Assembly (NCBI GenBank): GCA_000719025.1
Contig: JODP01000003.1
Coordinates: 1 to 64,000 of the forward strand
Reading direction: 5' to 3'
Length of the DNA stretch: 64,000 nt
Source: Kineosporia aurantiaca JCM 3230
GTDB lineage: Bacteria > Actinomycetota > Actinomycetes > Actinomycetales > Kineosporiaceae
The notes under the pieces were generated by a model, which had not been told where the DNA came from, ran no database searches, and saw only the letters and a program-made list of their open reading frames with translations. Positions 1 through 8,265 of the stretch are shown in pieces. The position numbers and the translations under genes are program-made. Each line of letters begins with the position of its first letter. The stretch's first letter is position 1.

Positions 1-93
1 CTGATCCACCCCGAAGGGCTTCACCGTTCGACTTGCATGTGTTAAGCACGCCGCCAGCGTTCGTCCTGAGCCAGGATCAAACTCTCCGTAAAT
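1..93 (-). rRNA. rrs: 16S ribosomal RNA, 5' end only
   Basis: The reverse complement contains the universal 16S start (AGAGTTTGATCCTGGCTCAG, first base at 85) followed by GACGAACGCTGGCGGCG and AACACATGCAAGTCGAACGG, the standard 27F region of 16S rRNA. The mature 5' end should lie about 8 bases before AGAGTTTGATC, near position 93. The rest of the gene runs off the left edge. The visible variable stretch (GTGAAGCCCTTCGGGGTGGA) fits a high-GC actinobacterium, perhaps Kineosporiaceae, but is too short to be sure. Confidence 0.97.
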
Positions 94-327
94 AACTTTT
101 CTAGAAGAAAAGCCTTGCGAAGTACTACAAAGAGTATCCTGACCAATAAGAACCAGACCCTATGAACCGCCCTACCGACGGGGGCCGGTACGACGAGGAC
201 CTGATCCATCAGCCAAGAAAATCGTCTAAAAGACGATCAATTGGCATCGGTTGTTCAGATGCGCTGTTGAGTTCTCAAGGAGCGGACGCTCCCGTGCTCC
301 GGCCTTGCGGCTTTCGCTCGGGGCGAC
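94..327 (-). promoter_or_regulatory. 16S rRNA precursor leader with processing hairpins
   Basis: This is the transcribed leader between the rRNA promoter and mature 16S. It holds two small perfect hairpins: CTTTTCT/AGAAAAG (96-112, loop 3) next to the 16S 5' end, and ATCGTCT/AGACGAT (221-237, loop 3). It also holds the motif TTGAGAACTCAAC (minus strand, about 266-278), which recurs in actinobacterial rRNA leaders near the antitermination and RNase III processing elements. The roles of the hairpins in processing are inferred. The leader is more AT-rich than the surrounding protein genes. Confidence 0.7.
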
Positions 328-364
328 GTGGTAAAACTTAGCGGTTGTGTTGCCACCGGGTCAA
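328..364 (-). promoter_or_regulatory. rRNA operon promoter
   Basis: On the minus strand TTGACC (364-359) is followed after 18 bp by TAAGTT (340-335), a near-consensus housekeeping promoter reading into the 16S leader. The predicted transcription start is near 328. Actinobacterial rRNA operons often have several tandem promoters; only this one is clear here, although the AT-richer stretch at 390-405 could hold another. Confidence 0.75.
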
Positions 365-688
365 ATCCGCATTTCGCGGTGGTTACCGGTGTTAAAACAT
401 TTCCTCTTCCCGGCCCACCAGTTCTGCGCCGTGTTCTCCGGCCAGCGGAGGCACGTCACATCGCTTGAGCGCCTTGAAGAGGATGTTGGGACCTCGGGAC
501 CGGCCACCGTGGTGTCCGTTGCTCCCGTGCTCAACGAGCCAGAACGTTACGGACCGCGGCCACGCTCCGTCAAATCGCCACGCCGAGCGCCGTCATCGAC
601 GGCGCCGACCTGCGGCTTTGCCAGTGAGCCGAGAACCGGTGGTGGCGCAGAGTGCGGATCGGGCCACCCCCGGGAGCAGAAACGAAAG
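365..688. other. Intergenic region upstream of the rRNA operon
   Basis: I see no convincing gene. Plus-strand open frames here have low-complexity Arg/Pro/Gly translations typical of spurious frames in GC-rich DNA. The part next to 365-405 probably carries upstream elements of the rRNA promoter; the remainder separates it from the convergent end of the small gene at 732-1016. Confidence 0.5.
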
Positions 689-717
689 AACTCCCCGTCA
701 TCATCGACAGGGAGTTC
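689..717 (-). terminator. Hairpin terminator after the 94-residue gene
   Basis: The perfect 8-bp inverted repeat GAACTCCC (689-696) / GGGAGTTC (710-717) lies just downstream of the minus-strand stop at 732. On the minus strand it is followed by a moderately T-rich stretch (CTTTCGTTTC), fitting a Rho-independent terminator. Confidence 0.55.
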
Positions 718-731
718 CGGGACGGGACGGC

Positions 732-1016
732 TCAGGGGGCCGGCGGCAACGGGGAGCGCTGCTGGGCGATGCCGTGGTGCAGCTGCTCGTGGATCCGGAG
801 CAGATGAGCAGCCTCTTCACGGCTGAACGGGCCACCGGTCAGCTCGCACTGGGAGCAGACCATGACCGTACGAGCATTGGCCCGCTTCAGGACACGCTGG
901 GCCAATGACCGGGCCCGGCCGCCCAGGGGACGACGCGGCAGTGCGTCGACCGGCCCCGACGGGGAACCCGGTTTCTTCTCCGAACTGCTGCGAACAGCGA
1001 GATCCTTGGAACGCAT
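732..1016 (-). CDS. Small Cys/His-motif protein, function unknown
   Basis: This 94-residue protein starts at the ATG at 1016. A longer frame exists, but its extra 20 residues look like translated intergenic DNA. The N-terminal half is basic and Ser/Pro/Arg-rich (MRSKDLAVRSS...). The C-terminal half contains CSQCELTGG followed by a helix with H-x3-H-x2-LHH spacing (AAHLLRIHEQLHHG). The CxxC plus clustered His pattern suggests a small treble-clef or zinc-ribbon-like site, which is inferred. It is transcribed toward the rRNA promoter region and ends in a hairpin at 689-717. I do not recognise the family. Confidence 0.55.
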   Translation of the reverse strand: MRSKDLAVRSSSEKKPGSPSGPVDALPRRPLGGRARSLAQRVLKRANARTVMVCSQCELTGGPFSREEAAHLLRIHEQLHHGIAQQRSPLPPAP

Positions 1017-1734
1017 CACGCCACCATAGCCCTCTCGCGCGGATGCGGAGCCGGAACGAAAACCGTTGTGTAACAAGCCTCACGGCTACACTTGGTCATG
1101 TCGTCACGCTCCGCGTTCTTCACTTCAATAGTGTCATATCGCCTACTGCGCCAACGAGGAACAGCATAGAGCCAGCCGAACGACACAGCCATCCCTCCGG
1201 GATTCTGGGTAATTTCGCGCAATGACTGGCGCCGAAGGCGGTTCGGGTGTAGGCGGTGACACCCCCCGGTGCCCGAGAACCTGTAGAAAGTGGTCTGACC
1301 ACGCCGTCAGTGCGTGAAAATAACCTTCGGACAGGAAATCCCGATGCTCATCAGGACGAACCCGATTCCGGTCAGAGTGATCCGGCCGGCACCCGCCGGT
1401 CGCTGAGAAACTCGACAGTGAGCCCGGTTCCGGCCGGCGGCAGTGCCGACAGGACGATCGCCACCACTTCGGTAAGTCGAGTACCGAGCCAGTGCAGCGC
1501 CAGGAACATCTCGTGCTGAGAATCGGCGTGGCATCACGAATCTCTTCACGCAAGTGACCAGCGTGTTCTTCCTCCGTACGGCCTACTCAACGCCGATGTT
1601 GTGCCCAAAAACGAGCTCAGCTCGGCAACGACCAGGCTCCTTACCCACCGCCCAGATAACCGCTCCGCGTATCGAGATGTTCCCGTACGCAGAGGCCGGC
1701 CACCGGCTCCCAGCGCGGCCCAGGTCAAGCTGAA
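1017..1734. other. Long intergenic region, no clear gene
   Basis: About 700 bases lie between the chemoreceptor stop and the small Cys/His gene. A bulged GC hairpin (about 1692-1709) just past the chemoreceptor could be its terminator. Several short minus-strand frames exist; the most protein-like is noted separately at 1372-1509. Base composition is lower in GC than in the flanking genes and codon bias is poor, so this may be decayed coding sequence or simple spacer. The promoter of the 732-1016 gene should lie in the right-hand part before 1016, but no clear -35/-10 pair was seen. Confidence 0.4.
1372..1509 (-). CDS. Possible 45-residue hydrophobic peptide
   Basis: An ATG at 1509 opens a 45-codon frame beginning MFLALHWLGTRLTEVVAIVL, with one amphipathic or membrane-like helix and a polar C-terminus (VEFLSDRRVPAGSL). 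The third codon position is moderately GC-rich. No convincing Shine-Dalgarno sequence precedes it and I recognise no homologue. It could equally be a remnant of a larger gene or chance. Confidence 0.18.
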   Translation of the reverse strand: MFLALHWLGTRLTEVVAIVLSALPPAGTGLTVEFLSDRRVPAGSL

Positions 1735-3300
1735 TCAGAACCGGAAGCCCGCTACCAGGCGCGAGAGTTCGTCGCTCATCGTGGACAGTTCCCGGGCGCT
1801 GTCCTCCGCCTTACCGATCGTCGCGGTGGTGGCGTTGGCGGCCGAGGCCACTCCGGAGATGTTGCGGGCAATCTCGCTGGAACCGTCGGCCGCGGTGGCG
1901 ACCCCGGAGTTGATGCTCTGCGTGGTCGCGCTCTGCTCCTCCACCGCCGAGGCGATGGTGGCCTGGAACTCGTTGATCTGCGCAATCACGTTGGCGATCT
2001 GACTGATCGCGGAGGTCGCGCTGTCCGCGTCCTCCTGGATCGTCTCGACCCTGGAGGAAATGTCCTCGGTCGCCCGCGCAGTCTCCTGGGCCAGCTGCTT
2101 CACCTCGTCCGCCACCACCGCGAAGCCCTTACCGGCATCCCCGGCCCGGGCCGCCTCGATCGTCGCGTTCAGCGCCAGCAGGTTGGTCTGCTCGGCGATC
2201 GAGGTGATCAGCTTGACCACGTCCCCGATCTCCCGGGACGACTCGCCGAGCTTGTTCATCTGGCCCGTGGTCGTCTCCACCGAGCTGACCGCCTCGGTGG
2301 CCACCCGGGCCGCCTCCTGCGCGTTCCGGGCGATCTCGCCGATCGAGACGGTCATCTCCTCACCGCCGGCCGCCACCGACTGGACGTTGGTGGACACCTC
2401 GTCCGCGGTCCGGGACACCACCTCGGCCTGCTGAGACGTCTGGGTGGCGGAGCGACTGACCTCACCGGCCACCTCGGTCAGCCCGTTCGAGGCCTGACGC
2501 AGATGCTGGGCGGTGGCGCTGATCGAGCCGAACACGGTCCGGATCCGGCCGGTGGCCTCGTCCAGAGCGGTCGAGATGTCGGCGATCTCGTCGTTGCCGT
2601 GGTCGTCGATTGAGAGCGAAAGATCCCCTGCAGCAACGCTCTTGGTCACTGTCACGGCCTTGCGGACGCGCCGGTTGATGGCCCGGGAGAGCACGACGGT
2701 GGAGGCCACGACGAGCGCCGCCCCGGCCGCCAGGACGGCCACGATGACGATGGTCATCGTCCGGGCGGTGTCCTGGGACTTCTTCTCCAGCTCGGCCACC
2801 GCCTTGTCGAGGACGTCGGCCGCGTTCCCGACCGCCTCGTCGGTGGCGTCGTTGGCCTTCTGGATCGCCTCGAAGTTCCGCCGCGCCGCGGTCTGGTTGC
2901 TGACCGCCGCGTCGATCACCGCCCCGATCCCGGTGACGTAGTCGGCGAACGTCTGTTTCATGGCGGCCGTCATCTGCCGGTCGTCCGCCTGGAGCGGGAG
3001 CTGGTCGAGTTCGCCGAACAGGTCGGTGACGGTCTGGCTGTCGTCCGAGAGATCCTGCTTCAGATCGGCGGGTTTGGGCGCCAACAGCGCCTTGTACCCG
3101 TCCACCTTGAGTTCACTGGCCCGGGTGTCGAGCTGCCGGATCAGCTGGGCCGCCTTCAGGTGCACCCGTTCCTGGTCCTGCAGGTCCCGCACGTGCGCGG
3201 AGAGCAGCAGGGCGGCGACGTTGCTGACCACGGCCACCGCCAGGCCGATCGCTCCGAGCAGGGCCAGCCGACGACCGATCGTGAATCTGAATCCGCGCAC
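1735..3300 (-). CDS. Methyl-accepting chemotaxis protein
   Basis: This 521-residue transmembrane chemoreceptor should signal through CheA/CheW to the flagellar motor. From the chosen start there is TM1 (about 10-33), a periplasmic four-helix-bundle sensor (about 35-190), TM2 (about 195-218), HAMP, and a long cytoplasmic coiled-coil signalling domain whose hairpin tip reads EQTNLLALNATIEAARAG. There is no C-terminal NWETF-type tether; it ends VAGFRF. The frame stays open to a site 44 codons upstream, but the GTG at 3300 has a good Shine-Dalgarno (GGAGG, 8 bases before) and starts just ahead of a normal N-terminus (RGFRFTIGRRLALL). No che genes are nearby, so this is an orphan receptor. The ligand is unknown. 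Confidence 0.95.
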   Translation of the reverse strand: MRGFRFTIGRRLALLGAIGLAVAVVSNVAALLLSAHVRDLQDQERVHLKAAQLIRQLDTRASELKVDGYKALLAPKPADLKQDLSDDSQTVTDLFGELDQLPLQADDRQMTAAMKQTFADYVTGIGAVIDAAVSNQTAARRNFEAIQKANDATDEAVGNAADVLDKAVAELEKKSQDTARTMTIVIVAVLAAGAALVVASTVVLSRAINRRVRKAVTVTKSVAAGDLSLSIDDHGNDEIADISTALDEATGRIRTVFGSISATAQHLRQASNGLTEVAGEVSRSATQTSQQAEVVSRTADEVSTNVQSVAAGGEEMTVSIGEIARNAQEAARVATEAVSSVETTTGQMNKLGESSREIGDVVKLITSIAEQTNLLALNATIEAARAGDAGKGFAVVADEVKQLAQETARATEDISSRVETIQEDADSATSAISQIANVIAQINEFQATIASAVEEQSATTQSINSGVATAADGSSEIARNISGVASAANATTATIGKAEDSARELSTMSDELSRLVAGFRF

Positions 3301-3537
3301 CGCAGCAGCCTCCGAAGCCGAGCCAAGCCGAACCGGACCCACCCCACCGGAAGGCCTGTCAGTGATTCGGCAGCCGGGGACCGCCGCTGAACCAACAAGA
3401 CACAAAGTCGTGTCAGGCAATTGCCCCGACACTCCCCGCGAACCGGGCGACGGACGTCCAAAATCACCGCTCGAAACGATCTTCGGGCGGGGTCAGGTGC
3501 GGGTGCGACCGCAGGAGGGCAATGTCAGGGTCTGGGC

Positions 3538-4515
3538 ATGCTGAACATCGGATACACCCTGATGTGCGAACAGACCGACCCCCGCAGCCTGGTGCGCGAC
3601 GCCGGGGCGGCCGAGCAGGCCGGTTTCACCCTCGCGGTGATGAGCGACCACTTCTCCCCCTGGCTCGACGCCCAGGGCCACAGCCCCAATGCGTGGGCCA
3701 CCCTCGGCGCGGTCAGCCAGGTCACCTCGACCCTCGAGCTGATGACCTACGTGACCTGCCCGACCGGTCGCTACCACCCGGCCGTGGTGGCTCAGCAGGC
3801 CGCCACCGTGGGACTGCTCAGCAACGGCCGGTTCACCCTCGGCCTGGGCTCCGGCGAGAGCCTGAACGAGCACGTCACCGGGCGGGGCTGGCCGCCGGTG
3901 AACGAACGGCACGAGATGCTGGTGGAAGCCGTCGACATCATCAATGCCCTGTTCGACGGCGGCTACGTGAACTACGTCGGCCGGCACTACCGGATCGACT
4001 CGGCGAAGCTCTGGGACCTGCCGGAGCAGCGGGTGCCGATCGGGGTCGCGGTCAGCGGCGCCCAGTCGGTGGCCGCGTTCGCGCCCAAGGCCGAGGTGAT
4101 GATCGCGGTCGAGCCGGATCCGGAGCTGGGGAAGGGCTGGGACCAGGCGACCGGAGCGAAGACGCCGGCCCGGAAGGTCGGGCAGCTGCCGATCTCCTGG
4201 GACCGCGACCGGGACGCGGCCGTGCAGCGGGCGCACGAGCAGTTCCGCTGGTTCGCCGGGGGCTGGAAGGTGAACGCCGAACTGCCCTCGACCGCGGGCT
4301 TCGACGCGGCCAGTCAGTTCGTCCGGCCCGAGGACGTGACCGGGCAGATTCCCTGTGGCTCCGACCTCGACGCGATCGTCGAGGCGCTGAAACCCTTCCA
4401 GGAAGCGGGTTTCACCGATGTCGCGCTGATCCAGATCGGCGGCGACCAGCAGAAGTCGTTCCTGGAGGCGGCCGAGAAGGAACTCCTGCCGGCAGTTCGG
4501 GAAGCTTTCAACTAG
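3538..4515 (+). CDS. F420-dependent G6PDH-family oxidoreductase
   Basis: This 325-residue luciferase-like monooxygenase-fold protein belongs to the TIGR03557-type 'F420-dependent oxidoreductase, G6PDH family'. The diagnostic N-terminus (IGYTLMCEQTDPR), MSDHFSPW, TYVTCPTGRYHPA, SGESLNEHVTGRGWPP and the C-terminal QIGGDQQ motif are all present. Relatives bind coenzyme F420 in a TIM barrel and act on glucose-6-phosphate or other alcohols; the substrate is not predictable here. Start is ATG 3538. A stronger Shine-Dalgarno (GGAGGG at about 3513-3518) sits in front of an out-of-frame ATG at 3522, so initiation is slightly uncertain. It is transcribed divergently from the chemoreceptor and ends at a long hairpin shared with the convergent DUF3072 gene. 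Confidence 0.93.
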   Translation: MLNIGYTLMCEQTDPRSLVRDAGAAEQAGFTLAVMSDHFSPWLDAQGHSPNAWATLGAVSQVTSTLELMTYVTCPTGRYHPAVVAQQAATVGLLSNGRFTLGLGSGESLNEHVTGRGWPPVNERHEMLVEAVDIINALFDGGYVNYVGRHYRIDSAKLWDLPEQRVPIGVAVSGAQSVAAFAPKAEVMIAVEPDPELGKGWDQATGAKTPARKVGQLPISWDRDRDAAVQRAHEQFRWFAGGWKVNAELPSTAGFDAASQFVRPEDVTGQIPCGSDLDAIVEALKPFQEAGFTDVALIQIGGDQQKSFLEAAEKELLPAVREAFN

Positions 4516-4530
4516 GGATGCCGGTGGGCA

Positions 4531-4566
4531 CCGATCGGGCTCCCCGAACCTGGGGAGCCCGATCGG
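4531..4566. terminator. Bidirectional terminator hairpin
   Basis: A perfect 15-bp inverted repeat with a 6-base loop (arms 4531-4545 and 4552-4566, CCGATCGGGCTCCCC and its complement) lies between convergent stops at 4515 and 4582. There is no T-tract, as is common for actinobacterial terminators. It can serve both strands. Confidence 0.75.
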
Positions 4567-4581
4567 AGGACCACCCGCGGT

Positions 4582-4824
4582 TCAGCTCTCGACCCGCGGC
4601 GAACGCTTGCGGTATTCGTCGATCAGCTCGGAGGCGTGCGCCTTGGTCAGCGAGTCCGGCAGGACCTCGCCGACCTCCCGGGCCAGGGTCTCCAGGTAGC
4701 TCAGCTGGGCGCCGGTGGCCGGCTCGTCGCCGGTGACCCATTCCTCCGGCGGCTTGCTGGTGCTCGCCGCGACCGCCTCGTCGGAGGCCCCGGATTCGGG
4801 GGTACTCGAAGTGTTCTGGCTCAT
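4582..4824 (-). CDS. DUF3072 family small protein
   Basis: This 80-residue protein has a disordered Ser/Thr/Ala-rich N-terminus followed by the DUF3072 core: EEWVTGDEPATGAQLSYLE and TLAREVGEV...LTKAHASELIDEYR. Family members are small, soluble and of unknown function, widespread in Actinobacteria and Proteobacteria. The helix-rich core with 'LTKAEAS.LID' resembles helical-repeat or SAP-like modules. ATG 4824 was chosen because the family begins near here and the upstream extension is poorly conserved in character. It lies 84 bp after the LmeA-like pair on the same strand and could share their transcript. Confidence 0.85.
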   Translation of the reverse strand: MSQNTSSTPESGASDEAVAASTSKPPEEWVTGDEPATGAQLSYLETLAREVGEVLPDSLTKAHASELIDEYRKRSPRVES

Positions 4825-4908
4825 GCCCGCAGACGTTAGGTCGAACAGTCGTTCGACGCGCGTCGAGACACTCCTCCCAGGCCCGGAAACCGGACCGAGC
4901 GGGAGCAA

Positions 4909-5844
4909 TCAGCCCAGGCAGTCCGGTCCGCGGCCGCCGTCCTCGCGGACCAGCGCCGGGTCGATGTCCAGGTCCATCGCCAGACCGCCGCTCTGCACCT
5001 GCAGCGAGTGCACGGTGGTGCCGCCGGGCAGGTCCAGGTCGACCGTGCGGGGCTTCAGCTGGCTCTCGCCGTTCTTGTCCTTGAGCAGGTCCCCGGCCAG
5101 GAGCGAGATCAGCCCGACGCCGATCTTCTGGCCCCCGACGACGATCGACTCCGGGGTCACGGTCATCGCGCCGCCGTCCGGCTTGAGGCTGACCAGGACC
5201 TTCAGCGGCTGCCCGCCGACCTTCTGCGGCAAGGTGACCGCGAGCAGACCGTCTTCCGCCCCGAGCTTCGCCCCGGCCAGGTCGGCCGCGTCCGTACCCG
5301 AATCCAGACCGGAGCCCGAGCCTGAGTCCGAACCCGAACCGGTGGACGCGCTGGGCGAGGGGGTCGGGGTCGCCCCCAGAGTGTTGCTCAGCCCGTTCCA
5401 GGGCAGCCAGACCGCCGCCTCGGCCGACTTCAGCGAGGGCGGATCGCCCAGGCCGAGCCCGTGCAGGGTGATCGTCAGGTCCCCGTCGCCCAGGGCCGGG
5501 TCCGCGGCGGCTGCATCGTCCATCTCGGTCGGGGACAGCCCGCTGATCGTGACCTGGTCGAGCTTCCGGCTGGCCAGCCCGACCAGCACCGGCGCACCCC
5601 CGATCGACACCGTCGGGCTGACCGTGTCGTTCCCGGTGGCGCAGCGCAGGGCCTGCACCACGCCGTCCTTCACGTACCGGGTCAGCACCAGGTTGGCCAC
5701 CACGGCGAGAACGGCCAGCACGACCACGCCCGAGCCGAGCGCCAGGACCCAGCGGCGCCGGAACCAGCGGCGTCCGGGCGGCCGCTCCGGCGGGTTCACC
5801 GGCTCCGGCGGAACCGGACCGGCCTGCATCTCTTCTGACTGCAC
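4909..5844 (-). CDS. LmeA-like (DUF2993) membrane-anchored lipid-binding protein, copy A
   Basis: This 311-residue protein has a short Pro-rich cytoplasmic N-terminus, one TM helix (about 32-54) and an extracytoplasmic DUF2993 domain. In mycobacteria LmeA of this family binds phospholipid and supports lipomannan/LAM elongation; a similar envelope-lipid role is inferred. A low-complexity Ser/Gly/Asp insert (about 158-182, SGSDSGSGSGLDSG) splits the domain. Cys68 (ALRCATGND) and Cys309 (GPDCLG) are conserved with the adjacent copy and probably form a disulfide that closes the domain. GTG 5844 has GAGGG just upstream; ATG 5829 behind AGAAGAG is an alternative. It follows copy B by 93 bp on the same strand. 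Confidence 0.85.
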   Translation of the reverse strand: MQSEEMQAGPVPPEPVNPPERPPGRRWFRRRWVLALGSGVVVLAVLAVVANLVLTRYVKDGVVQALRCATGNDTVSPTVSIGGAPVLVGLASRKLDQVTISGLSPTEMDDAAAADPALGDGDLTITLHGLGLGDPPSLKSAEAAVWLPWNGLSNTLGATPTPSPSASTGSGSDSGSGSGLDSGTDAADLAGAKLGAEDGLLAVTLPQKVGGQPLKVLVSLKPDGGAMTVTPESIVVGGQKIGVGLISLLAGDLLKDKNGESQLKPRTVDLDLPGGTTVHSLQVQSGGLAMDLDIDPALVREDGGRGPDCLG

Positions 5845-5937
5845 GTCACCCTCACGCCGGTCGGGGTCCAGGTCACTTCGCGTCCATGGAACACCATCCG
5901 GACCACTCGCCGAGCCCGCTGTTCAAGTGAGGACCGA

Positions 5938-6747
5938 TCAAGCGAGGCAATCCTTCACACCGGACCCACCGGCACCGAAACTTCCGTCGCGGAGCGCAAT
6001 CGGTGCGATCGTCAGGTCGACGGCGAGCCCGGTGGGCCGGACCGCGACCGAGGAGAGCGATGCCCCCTTGGGCAGATCCAGCTTCACGGTGCGTGATTTG
6101 AGCGGGTTCTCTCCGGCCCCTCCACCGAATCCACCGAGCCCGCCGGACAGACCGCTGAGCAAGGACGCCTGCAGCTGACGGTTCCCTAGCACCACCGTCT
6201 CGGGGGTGATGACCAGCGCGTCGCCGTCGATCGTCGCGCTCATCAGCACCTTCACCGGTTGCCCCAGCAGCTGCTGGGTAAGGGTGACTGCCAGCAATCC
6301 GTCCTGTTCGCCCAACGTAGCTCCGGACAACCCGCCGTCGGCTGACCCCAAGCGGTCGGTGACGGCATCCCAGGCAACCGTCGTCGAAGCGTCCACTGAC
6401 TCGATCTTCGGTGGCTTACCCACGTCGACGTTATGCAGCGTCAGATCGACATCGCCTGACCCCAAGGAACCGGCCCCCAGGGAATCCATGGGTAGTCCCG
6501 TGATCCCGACCGTACGGAGCTCGCCGGAAGCCATCTGGAGCAGCAGAGGGGTGCTACCTAACGACACTCCAGGGTTCAGCGAGTCATCCCCCGTCACACA
6601 CCGCATGGCCTCCGTCAGTCGGTGCTCCACCCGATGGGTAAGGACGACGTCAGACACCACGCCGAGGGCGACCAAGAGAGCCAGGGCAGTGGCGACGATG
6701 ACGACCACCCGCCGTCGGCGAGTGAATCGGTACAGGGGGAATGCCAT
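5938..6747 (-). CDS. LmeA-like (DUF2993) membrane-anchored lipid-binding protein, copy B
   Basis: This 269-residue paralogue of the next gene has an Arg-rich N-terminus, one TM helix (about 12-35) and a DUF2993 domain without the Ser/Gly insert but with a Gly-rich loop (LSGGLGGFGGGAGE). Cys50 (AMRCVTGDD) and Cys267 (VKDCLA) match the Cys pair of copy A. It lies 72 bp downstream of a sensor kinase gene on the same strand, so the two-component system and both lipid-binding proteins may form one envelope-stress operon, which is inferred. The third-codon GC bias is visibly weaker than in neighbours (for example TTCCGTCGCGGAGCGCAAT tracts), hinting at a different history. No Shine-Dalgarno is evident before ATG 6747. 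Confidence 0.83.
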   Translation of the reverse strand: MAFPLYRFTRRRRVVVIVATALALLVALGVVSDVVLTHRVEHRLTEAMRCVTGDDSLNPGVSLGSTPLLLQMASGELRTVGITGLPMDSLGAGSLGSGDVDLTLHNVDVGKPPKIESVDASTTVAWDAVTDRLGSADGGLSGATLGEQDGLLAVTLTQQLLGQPVKVLMSATIDGDALVITPETVVLGNRQLQASLLSGLSGGLGGFGGGAGENPLKSRTVKLDLPKGASLSSVAVRPTGLAVDLTIAPIALRDGSFGAGGSGVKDCLA

Positions 6748-6819
6748 GGGGAAAGGACACCGACCTCACCCGACGGGTACTCGGCCCGGAACCTGACGGT
6801 TGGCTGACGGCTGGGAACC

Positions 6820-8265
6820 TCAAGCATCTGTCTTTTGAGGACGCCGGGGGAGACGGATCGTGACCGTCGTCCCCGGTGCGGGGTCAGGTTCGGTCCGCGA
6901 ACGCGCGGCCACCGTGCCGCCGTGCGCGACCACCACCGCTTCCACGATCGCCAGGCCCAGCCCGGAACCGCCCTTTGCCCGGCTGCGGCTCGCCTCCGCG
7001 CGCCAGAACCGCTCGAACAGCCGCGGCAGCTGATCGGCCGGAACACCGGCACCGTGATCACGGACGGCAAGGACCACTGCGTCCGGCTCGGAGGTCAGCG
7101 AGACCTCGACCGGAGTGCCCGCCGGGGTGTGCTGAACGGCGTTCCCGACCAGGTTGCGCAGCACCCGGCGCAGCCGCTCGGCATCGGCCCGGACCACGAT
7201 CGGCGCCGCTCCTGGACGCCCTGGGAGCAGCGTGAAGGTCCGCTCGGCCGCCACCACCCGGGCGTCCTCCAGCACCTCTTCGGCCAGCTCGACCAGGTCC
7301 ACGTCGGCCAGGTCGAGGGGCACCTGGGCGTCCAGCCGGGCCAGCAGCGACAGCTCCTCGACGAGCAGGCCCATCCGCCCGGACTCGGCCTCGATCCGCT
7401 CCATCGCGGCCAGGGTCGCCTGCTCACCGCGCACCCCGCCCTGCAGGTAGAGGTCCGCCCAGCCGCTGATCTTGGTCAACGGAGTGCGCAGCTCGTGCGA
7501 GGCGTCCGCGACGAACGAGCGCAGCCGGTCCTCGGCCCGGGCCCGCGCGCTGAAGGCTTCCTGCACGGCCACCGCCACCTGCGCAGTCTCACTGCTGCCG
7601 GCCAGCGGGACAGCGTCCGGCCCCCGTTCCCCCCGCCCGACGGCCTGCACCGCGGCGGCCAGATCGATCAGCGGCCGCAGACCACGACGCACGATGACCA
7701 CGGCCGACCCGGCGACCAGGACCAGCGCGGCCAGGCCGACCAAGGCAGCGATTCGGATCAGCCGGGCCACGGTCTGCCGGTCGTCGGTCCGGGAGATCGC
7801 CAGCACCAACGAGTCCACCGCCACCGGGGTGGAAGTGCCGGTCAGGACGAAGCTCAGGCCCTGGACCGGGATCGCGACGGCGGCCGCCGGATCGTGGCCG
7901 GACACCAGCACCACGCGCCCCGGGGCCTTACCGGCCTCGTCGATCAGCCGCTGCCCCGACCCGGTCGGCAGACCCACGGTGAAGCCCGGTTTTCCGTCGA
8001 CCACCAGGACGAGTCCGGTGTTGCCGTTCAGCAGAGCGTCCAGCTGCCGCTCGTCGACCTGCAGGGCACCGCGTCGGGCCGTACTGGCCGCCAGCCCGTC
8101 CTGGAGCTGCCGGCCCACGGTCGTCAGCCGGTCCGAAACCCGTTGCTTAAGATACGCGTTCAGTGCCCAGGCGGTAACCGCGGTGCTGCCGCCGAGCCCG
8201 AGCATCATCGCCAGGACCAGCGCGACCAGGAGCCGGGTGCGGATGCCGGCCGGCCGCGACCTCAC
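6820..8265 (-). CDS. Two-component sensor histidine kinase
   Basis: This 481-residue membrane kinase pairs with the response regulator just upstream. TM1 (about 12-36), a periplasmic sensor of about 130 residues, TM2 (about 170-192) and HAMP are followed by HisKA with the phosphorylated His257 (ADASHELRTPL). The HATPase domain has an N-box (LRNLVGNAVQH), G1 (RDHGAGV), F-box (FERFWRA) and G2 (GGSGLGLAIV). The order and sizes are those of classic EnvZ/PrrB-type kinases. GTG 8265 overlaps the regulator stop in a GTGA tetranucleotide, showing translational coupling. The stimulus is unknown; the downstream LmeA-like genes suggest the cell envelope. Confidence 0.95.
   Translation of the reverse strand: MRSRPAGIRTRLLVALVLAMMLGLGGSTAVTAWALNAYLKQRVSDRLTTVGRQLQDGLAASTARRGALQVDERQLDALLNGNTGLVLVVDGKPGFTVGLPTGSGQRLIDEAGKAPGRVVLVSGHDPAAAVAIPVQGLSFVLTGTSTPVAVDSLVLAISRTDDRQTVARLIRIAALVGLAALVLVAGSAVVIVRRGLRPLIDLAAAVQAVGRGERGPDAVPLAGSSETAQVAVAVQEAFSARARAEDRLRSFVADASHELRTPLTKISGWADLYLQGGVRGEQATLAAMERIEAESGRMGLLVEELSLLARLDAQVPLDLADVDLVELAEEVLEDARVVAAERTFTLLPGRPGAAPIVVRADAERLRRVLRNLVGNAVQHTPAGTPVEVSLTSEPDAVVLAVRDHGAGVPADQLPRLFERFWRAEASRSRAKGGSGLGLAIVEAVVVAHGGTVAARSRTEPDPAPGTTVTIRLPRRPQKTDA

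Noticed and set aside
347..908. Plus-strand open frames upstream of the rRNA promoter
   Set aside because: Low-complexity translation, no ribosome site, and they overlap promoter elements and the minus-strand terminator.
3301..3537. Cyclic-di-GMP riboswitch upstream of the chemoreceptor
   Set aside because: The GEMM core motifs are absent; the small GC inverted repeats present are not specific.
3522..4736. Frame beginning at ATG 3522 with the better Shine-Dalgarno
   Set aside because: Its translation is Arg/Gly-rich shadow; the F420-dependent oxidoreductase frame is unmistakable from ATG 3538.
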